Shown piece by piece: positions 1-8,329 of a stretch of 30,921 nt of DNA. The stretch is from JAUVIB01 sp964424545 (GTDB lineage: Bacteria > Calditrichota > Calditrichia > Calditrichales > Calditrichaceae), in NCBI GenBank assembly GCA_964424545.1, contig CAYRJN010000022.1, positions 1 to 30,921 of the forward strand, given 5' to 3'. A program made the position numbers and the translations under genes. Every line of letters begins with the position of its first letter. Within the stretch, counting starts at the first letter, position 1. Under the pieces are notes generated by a model. That model did no database searches. It saw nothing but the letters and a program-made list of their open reading frames with translations, and was not told the origin of the DNA.

Positions 1-2
1 AA

Positions 3-1514
3 ATGGATTTTACCGCCGATGCAAAAGACGGATTCGCTATTGCAGCGCATAGCATGGAATATCGTTCCGCCGCATTTACCGAGCTTGCCGGAATATACGT
101 CCATGAGGGGGCATGGGAAAAGGCGGCCGAATTTGCCAACCATGCGTTGGATTATAATCGATATAATATAAGCGCCATTCAAGTTCTTATTGTTTCGTTG
201 AGAAAAAGCGGCAAGTCGATTGAAGCGAAAAAAAAATGCGATGATTTGCTTGCCATTATGCCGCTTAATCATTTTGCCCGTTTTGAGAAGTATCTGCTCG
301 ATAAAAACAAAGATTTATTAAAGAACTTCAATAGCTTGATTCGAAATGAACTGCCGCATGAAACCTATCTTGATATTGCCGTTACCTATTTTAATCTCGG
401 TTTGCTAAAAGAAGCCCTTACCGTATTGAAATACGCACCGGTAAATCCAATCATATATTATTGGGAATCGTATCTTGCCTTAGCTTTAGGCGATAATATT
501 CACAGTTTAAAGTTATTAAAGAAAGCGGAAGAAATTTCGCCATATCTCGTATTTCCGTTTAGGACGGAAACGGCCGAAGTGTTATCCCGAAGCGCATCAC
601 TGAGCGATACATGGAAAAACAAATATTATCTCGCGCTTGTTTATCTGCGACACGGGCGGCTTGATAAAACAAAAAAATTACTTAACGCTTGTAATGACCG
701 GCCTGATTATGCGCCGTTTTATTTAACCCGCGCTAAGTTAAACCGAGGTGCCGATATCCAATCAGCAATTAAGGACGTTCAAAAATCCATTAAGCTGGAT
801 AATGGAAACCGACGCGCCGTATTGTTATTATCCGCGTTTTTTAATGATCGCGAAGAGTATCAAAACGCCTTGAAAACGCTTGAAAAACTGTATAGAAAAA
901 ACAAAAGCGATTATCGTATTGCCGTGCCTTATGCCAAAGCGTTATATCAAGTAGAGAAATATGAGGCCTGCCTTGGGGTCTTGGATAAAACGGAAGTGCT
1001 GCCTTTTGAAGGCGCCGCTTTCGGTAGAGAGCTCTATCGTAATGCCCATCTTATGGCCGCTATGCGTCTTGCGGAGCAGAAAAAGTATTCGTTTGCCCTA
1101 AAACATATCCGGCAAGCGCGCATGTGGCCGGAACATCTCGGCGCGGGGAAACCTTATGAACCCAATGAACTTTTGGAAGACTATATTGAGATGTTTATAA
1201 GTGAAAAAGAGGGAGATAGGGATAAAGCTGCCTTATTGCTTAAAAAGATAGAAAAATATTTGCGTGACAGGGGCTATATGCATGGCGCCGATAATGTTAT
1301 TAAAGCGCTTGTGTTAAAAAGAAAAGGCAACGCTGCCGCCGCGATTAAAGTATTGGATAAATGGCGTTGTGATTCTCCCGACAACTTGCTGGCAAAATGG
1401 GTATCGATGAAATTTATTGGGAATATTGAAACAAATCAGAGTACTAATTTTAAACAATTAAAAGCAAATCAGTCTTATCGGCTCTATTATAATCTTGTGA
1501 AGTTATCCGAATAA
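3..1514 (+). CDS. TPR-repeat protein, C-terminal part (DUF5107-type), 5' partial
   Basis: This is a 503-residue helical repeat protein, open at the window edge. The first ATG (base 3) is probably not the true start, because the frame is open back to base 1 and the opening residues (DAKDGFAIAAHSMEYRSAA) look like the interior of a TPR array. TPR-like helix pairs run through most of the length, for example AFTELAGIYVHEGAWEKAAEFA near residues 25-45 and YYLALVYLRHGRLDKTKKLL near 210-230. The stretch YLVFPFRTE...YYLALVYLRHG...YAPFYLTRAKL resembles, from memory, the C-terminal half of DUF5107 proteins, large TPR proteins often found in carbohydrate-use loci. If so, the DUF5107 beta-rich domain lies upstream of the window. 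No enzymatic motif is visible. It precedes the epimerase by 146 bases with a weak hairpin between, so it may be the first gene of the same sugar cluster. The TPR call is firm; the family call is moderate. Confidence 0.75.
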   Translation: MDFTADAKDGFAIAAHSMEYRSAAFTELAGIYVHEGAWEKAAEFANHALDYNRYNISAIQVLIVSLRKSGKSIEAKKKCDDLLAIMPLNHFARFEKYLLDKNKDLLKNFNSLIRNELPHETYLDIAVTYFNLGLLKEALTVLKYAPVNPIIYYWESYLALALGDNIHSLKLLKKAEEISPYLVFPFRTETAEVLSRSASLSDTWKNKYYLALVYLRHGRLDKTKKLLNACNDRPDYAPFYLTRAKLNRGADIQSAIKDVQKSIKLDNGNRRAVLLLSAFFNDREEYQNALKTLEKLYRKNKSDYRIAVPYAKALYQVEKYEACLGVLDKTEVLPFEGAAFGRELYRNAHLMAAMRLAEQKKYSFALKHIRQARMWPEHLGAGKPYEPNELLEDYIEMFISEKEGDRDKAALLLKKIEKYLRDRGYMHGADNVIKALVLKRKGNAAAAIKVLDKWRCDSPDNLLAKWVSMKFIGNIETNQSTNFKQLKANQSYRLYYNLVKLSE

Positions 1515-1518
1515 GCGC

Positions 1519-1536
1519 CGGGCTCTCGTCAGCCCG
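1519..1536 (+). terminator. Weak hairpin after the TPR gene
   Basis: CGGGCT (1519-1524) and AGCCCG (1531-1536) form a perfect 6-bp stem with a six-base loop, starting four bases after the TPR gene's stop codon. What follows (TTCCCTTTGG) is only a poor T tract, so an intrinsic terminator is possible but not well supported. Confidence 0.3.
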
Positions 1537-1660
1537 TTCCCTTTGGCCCAGGTAACGATAAAGAGGATGGGGCGTAACGGATAAAAAACCGGAATTGATT
1601 TGTGTTATGTCAATTTGTTGTTTTTTTTGAGGATTAATAAAATCAGAGGTAATAGATAAA

Positions 1661-2827
1661 ATGATGTTTAATGTGAATGAATATGAAATTCTTTACAGGG
1701 ATAACCTCTTTAACGATGTCGTTCCTTTTTGGATGAAGAACTCTCCCGATAAAGAGTATGGCGGATATTTTACATGCCTTGACAGAGAGGGAAATGTTTT
1801 TGATACCGACAAATTCATCTGGCTACAGGCTCGTCAGGTGTGGATGTTTGCAGTTTTATATGATAAAGTTGAACGAAAGAAGGCATGGCTTGAAATAGCT
1901 ATTCACGGCGCGGAGTTTTTAAAAAAACATGGACGAGACGGGGCCGGGAATTGGTATTTTTCACTCAATAGAGCGGGAAAACCTCTGGTGCAGCCTTACA
2001 ATATTTTTTCCGATTGTTTTGCGGCAATGGCCTTTGGACAGTTAAACAAAGTAACGGGCAACGAAGCATACGGCGATATTGCCTTAAAGACCTATCATAA
2101 CATTTTACAGCGAAAAGACAATCCAAAAGGAAAATACAATAAAATCTTTCCCGGTACCAGGCAGGGAAAAGGCTTTGCCCTGCCTATGATATTGTCCAAC
2201 CTTGTTCTGGAAATCGAACATATTATCGGCAAAACAGAGGTTGAGGAGATGATTGACTATTGCAGGAATGAGGTGATGGAGGTCTTTTACAAGCCGGAAT
2301 ATGGTGTGTTGCTCGAAACGGTAAATCCTGACGGCGGGTTTCAGGATTCGTTCGAAGGCCGCCTGACCATTCCAGGCCACGGACTGGAGGCCATGTGGTT
2401 TATGATGGATATCGCAGAGCGAACCGGCGATAAGGAACTGATAAAAAAAACAGTTGATATTTCATTACAACTGCTGGAATACGGATGGGACAAAAAATAC
2501 GGCGGTATATTTTATATGATGGATGTAAAGGGTCATCCGACGCAGCAGCTGGAATGGGATCAGAAACTATGGTGGGTGCATCAGGAAGCCATTCTCGCCA
2601 TGCTTAAAGGTTATAAGCATACGAGCGATCAACGCTGTCTGCAATGGTTTGTAAAATTGCATGACTATACGTGGAGCCATTTTGCCGACGGCGAATACGG
2701 AGAATGGTTCGGTTATTTGAACAGGCGGGGCGAAACGCTGCTTCCATTGAAAGGCGGGAAATGGAAAGGTTTTTTTCATGTGCCGAGATTTTTGTTAAAT
2801 GGATGGCGTACTTTGGAGCGTATATAG
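1661..2827 (+). CDS. AGE-family sugar epimerase/isomerase (N-acylglucosamine 2-epimerase-like)
   Basis: This 388-residue cytoplasmic protein has no signal peptide and the usual length for the AGE (renin-binding protein/cellobiose 2-epimerase) family, an (alpha/alpha)6 barrel that epimerises or isomerises free sugars. Family signatures include the N-terminal WMKNSPDKEYGGYF (24-37), PGHGLEAMWF (238-247), EWDQKLWWVHQEA (298-310) and KWKGFFHVPR (367-376). His240 and His373 fall where the two catalytic histidines of characterised AGE enzymes are expected (general knowledge, not aligned here). The substrate cannot be fixed from sequence; N-acylglucosamine, mannose or a disaccharide are all possible. 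A purine-rich ribosome site (AGAGGTAA) lies just upstream of the ATG. The next gene, a sugar porter, starts 17 bases downstream, so the two are probably cotranscribed and act on the imported sugar. The gene ends in TAG, which matters for judging the amber codon at 8255. Confidence 0.88.
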   Translation: MMFNVNEYEILYRDNLFNDVVPFWMKNSPDKEYGGYFTCLDREGNVFDTDKFIWLQARQVWMFAVLYDKVERKKAWLEIAIHGAEFLKKHGRDGAGNWYFSLNRAGKPLVQPYNIFSDCFAAMAFGQLNKVTGNEAYGDIALKTYHNILQRKDNPKGKYNKIFPGTRQGKGFALPMILSNLVLEIEHIIGKTEVEEMIDYCRNEVMEVFYKPEYGVLLETVNPDGGFQDSFEGRLTIPGHGLEAMWFMMDIAERTGDKELIKKTVDISLQLLEYGWDKKYGGIFYMMDVKGHPTQQLEWDQKLWWVHQEAILAMLKGYKHTSDQRCLQWFVKLHDYTWSHFADGEYGEWFGYLNRRGETLLPLKGGKWKGFFHVPRFLLNGWRTLERI

Positions 2828-2844
2828 ATTAAAAGGAAAAGATA

Positions 2845-4263
2845 ATGGTTAAAGAATTTCATTATTCCCGCAATACAAAAGGCAGTGCAGCTTTTCTGTT
2901 AATGACGACGGCAATAGCTTCGCTCGGCGGAATACTATTCGGTTTCGATACGGCGGTTATATCGGGCACCTTTAGTATGGTGGAAAAATATTTTGCCTTG
3001 GATAAAATAGAAGCCGGTTGGTTTACAAGCTCGGCGCTTGTTGGGACAATTTTCGGAGCGTTTGCGGCCGGCGCTTTTAGTGATCGTTTCGGGCGTAAAC
3101 CGTCGCTGATTTTGTCCGCTTTTTTCTTTTTTATTTCCGCGTTGGGATGCACCGTCCCACAATCATTTACGTTTCTGATTATTGCAAGACTGATCGGCGG
3201 TATCGGCGTAGGCATGGCTTCGGTTTTGGCTCCGCTATATATCTCCGAATTTTCACCGCCTAAAATTCGGGGAAGACTTGTTGCCTTGTACCAATTATCT
3301 ATTGTGATTGGTATTTTACTGGCGTATTATTCCAATTCTTTACTACTTGGCTTTTCACAGACCCATGTAGAGGCCTTAGAAAAATTAGGTATTTTTTATT
3401 CGGTTTTGGTAAAAGAGGTCTGGCGGGGCATGTTCGGAGCGGAGATGATACCCGCTGCGGCATTTTTTGTATTATTGTTCATAATTCCCGAGACGCCGCG
3501 TTGGCTGATTAAAAAAGGGAGTGCGGAAAAGGGATATCAAATACTATTGAAAATCAGCGGCGAAGCGATGGCCAAGCTTGAATTAGCCGAGATAAAAAGT
3601 AGCTTTAATCATTCGAAAGCAAAATTAAGCGCTCTGTTAAAACCCGGCCTGCGGCTGGCGCTGATCGTTGGTGTGGGCTTATCTGTTTTTGGGCAGTTCA
3701 CGGGCGTTAATGTAGTGATATACTATGGTCCGAATATTTTGGAAAATGCGGGAGTTCGCTTGGAAAACGCTTTGCAATTCCAGGTTGCCATTGGGGTGAT
3801 CAATCTTATTTTTACGGTCATTGCCTTATGGAAAATTGATAAGTGGGGATGCCGCCCGCTGCTTATCGGCGGTATGGGCGCTACTACGCTGGCTTTATTA
3901 ATTATTGCCATACAATTTACGTTGGGGGTGAGCGAAGGTATATGGATTGTAATCATGCTTTGCCTTTATATTGCCGGTTTAGCGATATCTATTAATGCCG
4001 TGATTTGGGTACTGATCGGTGAAATCTTCCCAAATCATATTAGGGGTAAGGCAATGTCAATAGCCACTTTCGCCAACTGGAGCGCAAATTTTTTAGTGGC
4101 TTTTATTTTTCCCTGGTATGTTTCTAAAATCGGTATGAATTTCGGATTTTTTACTTTTGCTTTTATGTGTTTAATGGCTGCCATATTTTTCTATCTGTAT
4201 GTGCCCGAAACAAAAGGTAAAAGTCTTGAGGAAATTGAAAAATACTGGGAAAGCAAGGCATAA
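2845..4263 (+). CDS. MFS sugar porter (sugar:H+ symporter family)
   Basis: This 472-residue inner-membrane protein has about twelve hydrophobic segments and the sugar-porter signatures of the major facilitator superfamily. These are GGILFGFDTAVISG in the first helix (28-41), the loop 2-3 motif DRFGRKPS, the PETPRWL motif after helix 6, QFTGVNVVIYYGP in helix 7, and the C-terminal PETKGKSLEEIEKYW. Relatives such as XylE, GalP and the SGLT-unrelated glucose/xylose symporters bring single sugars into the cytoplasm with protons. The loop between helices 5 and 6 (residues about 165-195) is longer than in XylE, as is common in Bacteroidota-type homologues. Its place between the AGE epimerase and exported glycosidases suggests it takes up the monosaccharide they release. 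An AAAGGAAAAG ribosome site precedes the ATG, and the following lipoprotein gene begins 21 bases after the stop. The specific sugar is unknown. Confidence 0.9.
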   Translation: MVKEFHYSRNTKGSAAFLLMTTAIASLGGILFGFDTAVISGTFSMVEKYFALDKIEAGWFTSSALVGTIFGAFAAGAFSDRFGRKPSLILSAFFFFISALGCTVPQSFTFLIIARLIGGIGVGMASVLAPLYISEFSPPKIRGRLVALYQLSIVIGILLAYYSNSLLLGFSQTHVEALEKLGIFYSVLVKEVWRGMFGAEMIPAAAFFVLLFIIPETPRWLIKKGSAEKGYQILLKISGEAMAKLELAEIKSSFNHSKAKLSALLKPGLRLALIVGVGLSVFGQFTGVNVVIYYGPNILENAGVRLENALQFQVAIGVINLIFTVIALWKIDKWGCRPLLIGGMGATTLALLIIAIQFTLGVSEGIWIVIMLCLYIAGLAISINAVIWVLIGEIFPNHIRGKAMSIATFANWSANFLVAFIFPWYVSKIGMNFGFFTFAFMCLMAAIFFYLYVPETKGKSLEEIEKYWESKA

Positions 4264-4284
4264 ATCATTTAACGGGAACGAATT

Positions 4285-6441
4285 ATGAAAATAATACATA
4301 TTTTATCCCTCTTTATTGTAATAACTTTAATATTTCTGGGATGTAGTACAAAAAGCAAAAAATCATTTGATAATATAATATTTGTATGCGACGTTCAAAA
4401 TGATCTTTTTCGGGCAGCGTCGACATCCATGGGAGAATTTCCACGATTTGTAAAAGCGGATGCGGCTCTTGAGGCGGCAAAATCCGGAAGCGCGTTGTTG
4501 CTGTTAGCCGATGACTATCCCGCGGGAAAAACGAAAATACCACACGGTTTTTTAAAAAAAACGAAAAGTAAAAATATTAAACTTTATCTTGAGTTTCCGG
4601 ATAGTTTGCCAGGCATCAAAAGCGCTGAAATAAAAACCATAAAATGGGAAAGAGGAGTGGTTACTGCGGATGTATTCGGCGAGTTGCTCCCTCCGATGAG
4701 CATCGTAAGCATCAACGATAGTCATTATTTGGAAATGATGGTCAAGCATCCGTTGATGGTCTTGGCGAGAGTGGCAGGGTTTGATAACGCGGTGTACGGT
4801 TTGGCCGGCGTCAAAAGCCATCCCGTTCTGTTCGAAATGCGGCAATGGAATAGTTTGGTCTCTACCACTAAATTGAGTCAATTTATAACGGGACGCTATG
4901 CACCAAATAAGTCATGGAAAGCGATTTGGACTTTCATATTTAATTATTTACGGCCAAATGAAAAAATGCCGAATATATCTTGGCTACCATCTGTTCGCCC
5001 TACTTTTGCAAAAGGAGCGCATATAACGGATAATGAACGTTTGCAGGCCGTAAAACGAGGCGTTGAGTGGTACTACCGCAGCAACCTATTGGCGACAACC
5101 GAAGATGTAAAAAATGGCGTAACGTTAACAGCCGAGTCCGGAAGAGATTATGGAAAAGAGGGTATTCGCGAATGTTATCTTTCAAAGATCAATTACGACG
5201 GTAGTCAACCCATAAGCAATTCAAGACGCGCCGATTGCGCCGGTGAAACGGCCATGGCGTTGGCTCTGTACGGGATGATGACAGGAAACGAGACGGACAA
5301 AGCAACAGCTGAAAATTTGCTGGATTATATCTTTTTTAATTCACGTTTGCGAAAAGGGCCGCGTAATGATGTCGATAGTCCGGAATACGGTTTTATCGAC
5401 TGGTATGAGCGTGCAAATGACCATGAAGGCGTTTATTATTCGGATGATAATGCCCGTGTCGATATGGGCGCCATCGTTGCGGCTGTAGCATTAAAAAGTA
5501 ACCGATGGGATGAATTCGTCATGGCCAATATTCTGGCAAACTTCAGGGCAACATCGCTTGTGACCGGTTTTAAGCCACGCCGATTGGATGGTTCGCCGAA
5601 GAGCGGAAACACGTTGGCAAACGGTTGGAAACCTTACCATAAGGCAGAAGATTACTACCATTTTGCCCCTCATTATCAATCGTGGATGATGGCCCTATAC
5701 CTGTGGTTGTATGATAAAACACATTATAAACCGCTGCTCAATACAGCTAAAAGGGGTATTGAAAATATGATGAACGCCTATCCGCATAAATGGGAATGGA
5801 CAAACGGTTTGCAGCAGGAAAGAGCGCGCATGATTCTTCCTTTGGCCTGGCTGCTTAGAATTGAAAATACGCCGCGTCACAAAGTATGGCTTGATACGCT
5901 CATTAATGATTTGTTGGCTTTTCAAGACGATTGCGGCGCCATTCGCGAAGAAATAGGCGGCGTCGGGCTTGGGAAATATGCTCCGCCGAAGAGTAACGCA
6001 CAATACGGAACAAGCGAGGCACCGTTGATACAGGAAAACGGCGAACCGGTGGCCGATATGCTTTATACATCCAACTTTGCTTTTTTCAGCCTTACCGAAG
6101 CGGCGGCGGTAACCGGAGACAAAAAGATAAAAAAGGCGCTCGATAAATTGGCGGATTTTATGGTAATGATACAGGTAAAATCGGATGCGCGCCCAGAACT
6201 TGACGGCGCTTGGTATCGCGGATTTGATTACGGCCGCTGGGAATATTGGGCTTCCAATGCCGACCTCGGCTGGGGAGTATGGAGCTCCGAAACAGGCTGG
6301 ACGCAGGGCTGGATAACTTCTATGTTGATGATGAAAGAAATGGAAATTAATTTTTGGGATTTTACCGAGAAAAGTAAAATTGCGGAATCCTTTAAAAAAT
6401 ATGAAAAATTGATGTTGTCGGAAGTGGAAGAAAATGAATAA
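4285..6441 (+). CDS. Uncharacterised lipoprotein with alpha-helical toroid-like domain, candidate glycan-active enzyme
   Basis: This is a 718-residue exported lipoprotein: a hydrophobic signal followed by the lipobox IFLGC, with Cys20 as the lipidated residue. I do not recognise a named family. Residues about 28-225 form an alpha/beta region (IIFVCDVQNDLF; ALLLLADDYP) that might be a degenerate ThuA/glutaminase-like or receptor domain. Residues about 245-700 are helical and rich in Trp, Tyr and acidic residues, for example ADCAGETAMALALYG, YSDDNARVDMG, HFAPHYQSWMMALYLWLYD, EWTNGLQQERARMILPLAWLL and ADLGWGVWSSETGWTQGW. That spacing of helix pairs ending in aromatic/acidic loops is typical of (alpha/alpha)6 toroids of glycoside hydrolases and polysaccharide lyases. 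Its stop overlaps the start of the GH106 gene by 8 bases, so the two are translationally coupled and likely act on the same glycan in the periplasm or at the cell surface. The catalytic function is inferred only from fold pattern and context. Confidence 0.6.
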   Translation: MKIIHILSLFIVITLIFLGCSTKSKKSFDNIIFVCDVQNDLFRAASTSMGEFPRFVKADAALEAAKSGSALLLLADDYPAGKTKIPHGFLKKTKSKNIKLYLEFPDSLPGIKSAEIKTIKWERGVVTADVFGELLPPMSIVSINDSHYLEMMVKHPLMVLARVAGFDNAVYGLAGVKSHPVLFEMRQWNSLVSTTKLSQFITGRYAPNKSWKAIWTFIFNYLRPNEKMPNISWLPSVRPTFAKGAHITDNERLQAVKRGVEWYYRSNLLATTEDVKNGVTLTAESGRDYGKEGIRECYLSKINYDGSQPISNSRRADCAGETAMALALYGMMTGNETDKATAENLLDYIFFNSRLRKGPRNDVDSPEYGFIDWYERANDHEGVYYSDDNARVDMGAIVAAVALKSNRWDEFVMANILANFRATSLVTGFKPRRLDGSPKSGNTLANGWKPYHKAEDYYHFAPHYQSWMMALYLWLYDKTHYKPLLNTAKRGIENMMNAYPHKWEWTNGLQQERARMILPLAWLLRIENTPRHKVWLDTLINDLLAFQDDCGAIREEIGGVGLGKYAPPKSNAQYGTSEAPLIQENGEPVADMLYTSNFAFFSLTEAAAVTGDKKIKKALDKLADFMVMIQVKSDARPELDGAWYRGFDYGRWEYWASNADLGWGVWSSETGWTQGWITSMLMMKEMEINFWDFTEKSKIAESFKKYEKLMLSEVEENE

Positions 6442-8257
6442 TTCTAAGAATAAGAAGAAAATGTATTTTCTTTTAATGTTGATAATGATAATTTATTCAA
6501 GCGGTTGTTCCGTTTCTCATAAGACGGCCGAAACGTCAAAACCTTATACCTATTGGTGGTGGATGGGCAACGCGGTGGATTCGGCAAATATTTCTTATAA
6601 TCTGAAAATGATGCATCAAGCCGGAATTGGCGGCGTTCATATTATTCCCATCTACAGGGTTAAAGGGGAGGAGAATAAATTTATAAAATATTTATCTCCC
6701 CGCTGGAATGATATGTTACGTTATACGTCGCATAAAGCGGCGGAGCTTGGTATGGATGTGGATATGACGCTCGGAACAGGCTGGTGTTTTGGCGGCAAGA
6801 CGGTAAAAGAGCGAAACGGAGTAATGGGTGCGGTAATTGAAAGGATGGAGAATTGTCAAGGCCGTATGACCATTGATTTTACTTCGAAGTCCGAATATTC
6901 CATCGATACCGTTTTATGCGTTTTGGCTGAATTTGAAGACGGTAAACGAAGAGATGTTTCATCGTTGGTCTCCGCATATAAATTAACGATTCCCGATACA
7001 ATGTCAGGAGTAACCTTGTATATTTTAAGGATGCAGGGCCCTAAAAAAAGGGTAAAACGCGCTGCGCCCGGCGCAGACGGCCCCATGCTCAATCCGCTTT
7101 CCGTACAAGCTTTCAAAGAGTACGCCAAAAATTATCAACGCGCTTTTAACGGAAATATAGGCAAATTCGTCGGCAGCATATATCATGACTCATACGAATA
7201 CTACGGGGCAAGCTGGAGCGGTTCGTTGTTTGATGAATTTAAAAAGAGGCGCGGTTATAAACTACAGCATTTTCTACCTGAATTATCGGATAGCGGTAGA
7301 AGCGCATTATCGAGAAGAATAATTGCCGACTATCGTCAAACCGTTGCCGAGCTTCACTGCGATTATATAAGAGCCGTAAAAAATTGGGCGGTAGAAAACA
7401 ATGCTCAATTCAGAAATCAGGCGCATGGGAGCCCTACCAATTGGTTGGATTCCTATGCCGTTGCCGATATTCCCGAAACGGAATCATTCGGCGCTTCAAT
7501 TTTTAAGATTTTAAAACTCGAAAGAGATGAAAGATACATTAGCCCTGGTAATATCCCGAAAAAAGACGTTTATAAATTTGCGTCGTCGGCGGCAAATGTT
7601 ACGGGCAAAAAATTGGTTTCATGCGAAACGCATACTTGGTTGAGGGAACATTTTAGAGTAGCGCTATCCCATTGTAAACCCGAGTTGGATAAACTCTTTG
7701 TTTCCGGTATAAATCATATTTATTACCATGGAACGGCCTATTCACCTAAAGAAGCGGCTTGGCCGGAATGGTTATTTTATGCGTCCACAAATTTTGCTCC
7801 TTCAAACAGTCAGTATTGCCATTTTAATGTCCAGAATAAATATATTGAAAATTGTCAGAATATACTGCAATCAACAAAACCCGACAACGAGATCATTGTC
7901 TATTTTCCTTTTGAGGATATCCTGCATAATTTTGGCGTTACAAAGGAGATATTGCTGACGATTAATGTTCACAATGAGGAAGAATGGCTTGATGGCTCGG
8001 AATTTGAGAAAACGATCGTGGAGTTAAGAAAGAAAGGTTTTACTTATGATTACATCTCAGAGTTGCAGATAGTAAATAGTTATGTGGAAAGTGGAAAAAT
8101 AAGGACAAGCGGCAACCTGTATAAAACAATTATTGTTCCGAAATGTGAATATATGCCGCTGAAAACCTTGCGAAAACTGGCCGAACTCTCTCAAAACGGC
8201 GTTAATATTATTTTTATCAACGATTTACCTGCAACCTATAGCGGATATTCCGAGTAG
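6434..8257 (+). CDS. GH106-type alpha-L-rhamnosidase-like lipoprotein, N-terminal two thirds, cut by in-frame TAG
   Basis: These 607 residues carry a lipoprotein signal (lipobox SSGC, Cys25) and the catalytic part of a GH106-like glycosidase. Recognisable segments are YWWWMGNAVDS (40-50), GGVHIIPIYRV (66-76), DVDMTLGTGWCFGG (108-121), NQAHGSPTNWLDSYAVADIP (328-347), VTGKKLVSCETHTW (389-402) and GINHIYYHGTAYSP (425-438). Acidic residues Glu348, Glu350 and Glu398 are candidates for the active site; I have not assigned them. The family removes alpha-linked L-rhamnose from plant and bacterial glycans outside the cytoplasm. The frame stops at TAG (8255-8257), but the same frame continues without another stop to 9211 and encodes the missing C-terminal beta-sandwich domains, so this is half of a gene of 925 codons plus stop. 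The truncated product would lack the carbohydrate-binding part. Sequence error, nonsense mutation and read-through are the options; the first two are more likely. Confidence 0.8.
   Translation: MNNSKNKKKMYFLLMLIMIIYSSGCSVSHKTAETSKPYTYWWWMGNAVDSANISYNLKMMHQAGIGGVHIIPIYRVKGEENKFIKYLSPRWNDMLRYTSHKAAELGMDVDMTLGTGWCFGGKTVKERNGVMGAVIERMENCQGRMTIDFTSKSEYSIDTVLCVLAEFEDGKRRDVSSLVSAYKLTIPDTMSGVTLYILRMQGPKKRVKRAAPGADGPMLNPLSVQAFKEYAKNYQRAFNGNIGKFVGSIYHDSYEYYGASWSGSLFDEFKKRRGYKLQHFLPELSDSGRSALSRRIIADYRQTVAELHCDYIRAVKNWAVENNAQFRNQAHGSPTNWLDSYAVADIPETESFGASIFKILKLERDERYISPGNIPKKDVYKFASSAANVTGKKLVSCETHTWLREHFRVALSHCKPELDKLFVSGINHIYYHGTAYSPKEAAWPEWLFYASTNFAPSNSQYCHFNVQNKYIENCQNILQSTKPDNEIIVYFPFEDILHNFGVTKEILLTINVHNEEEWLDGSEFEKTIVELRKKGFTYDYISELQIVNSYVESGKIRTSGNLYKTIIVPKCEYMPLKTLRKLAELSQNGVNIIFINDLPATYSGYSE
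8255..8257 (+). other. In-frame amber codon inside the GH106-type gene
   Basis: TAG sits between codons for SGYSE and QESAVFFNRIKEDL. Both flanking stretches are in the same frame and read as one continuous family sequence. At least five other genes in the window end in TAG (stops at 2827, 16081, 18835, 23516 and 27365), so TAG is an ordinary stop here and genome-wide amber recoding is unlikely. The next codon is CAG, but the rest of the classic UAG-CAR-YYA read-through context is absent. Confidence 0.85.
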
Positions 8258-8329
8258 CAGGAAAGCGCTGTTTTTTTTAATAGAATAAAAGAAGATTTAA
8301 AAAACAGCAATAAGGAGACTGTAGCAATC

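Noticed and set aside
8255..8257. Amber recoding (TAG read as an amino acid) as a genome feature
   Set aside because: Several other genes in the window end in TAG at sensible family C termini, so TAG works as a stop.
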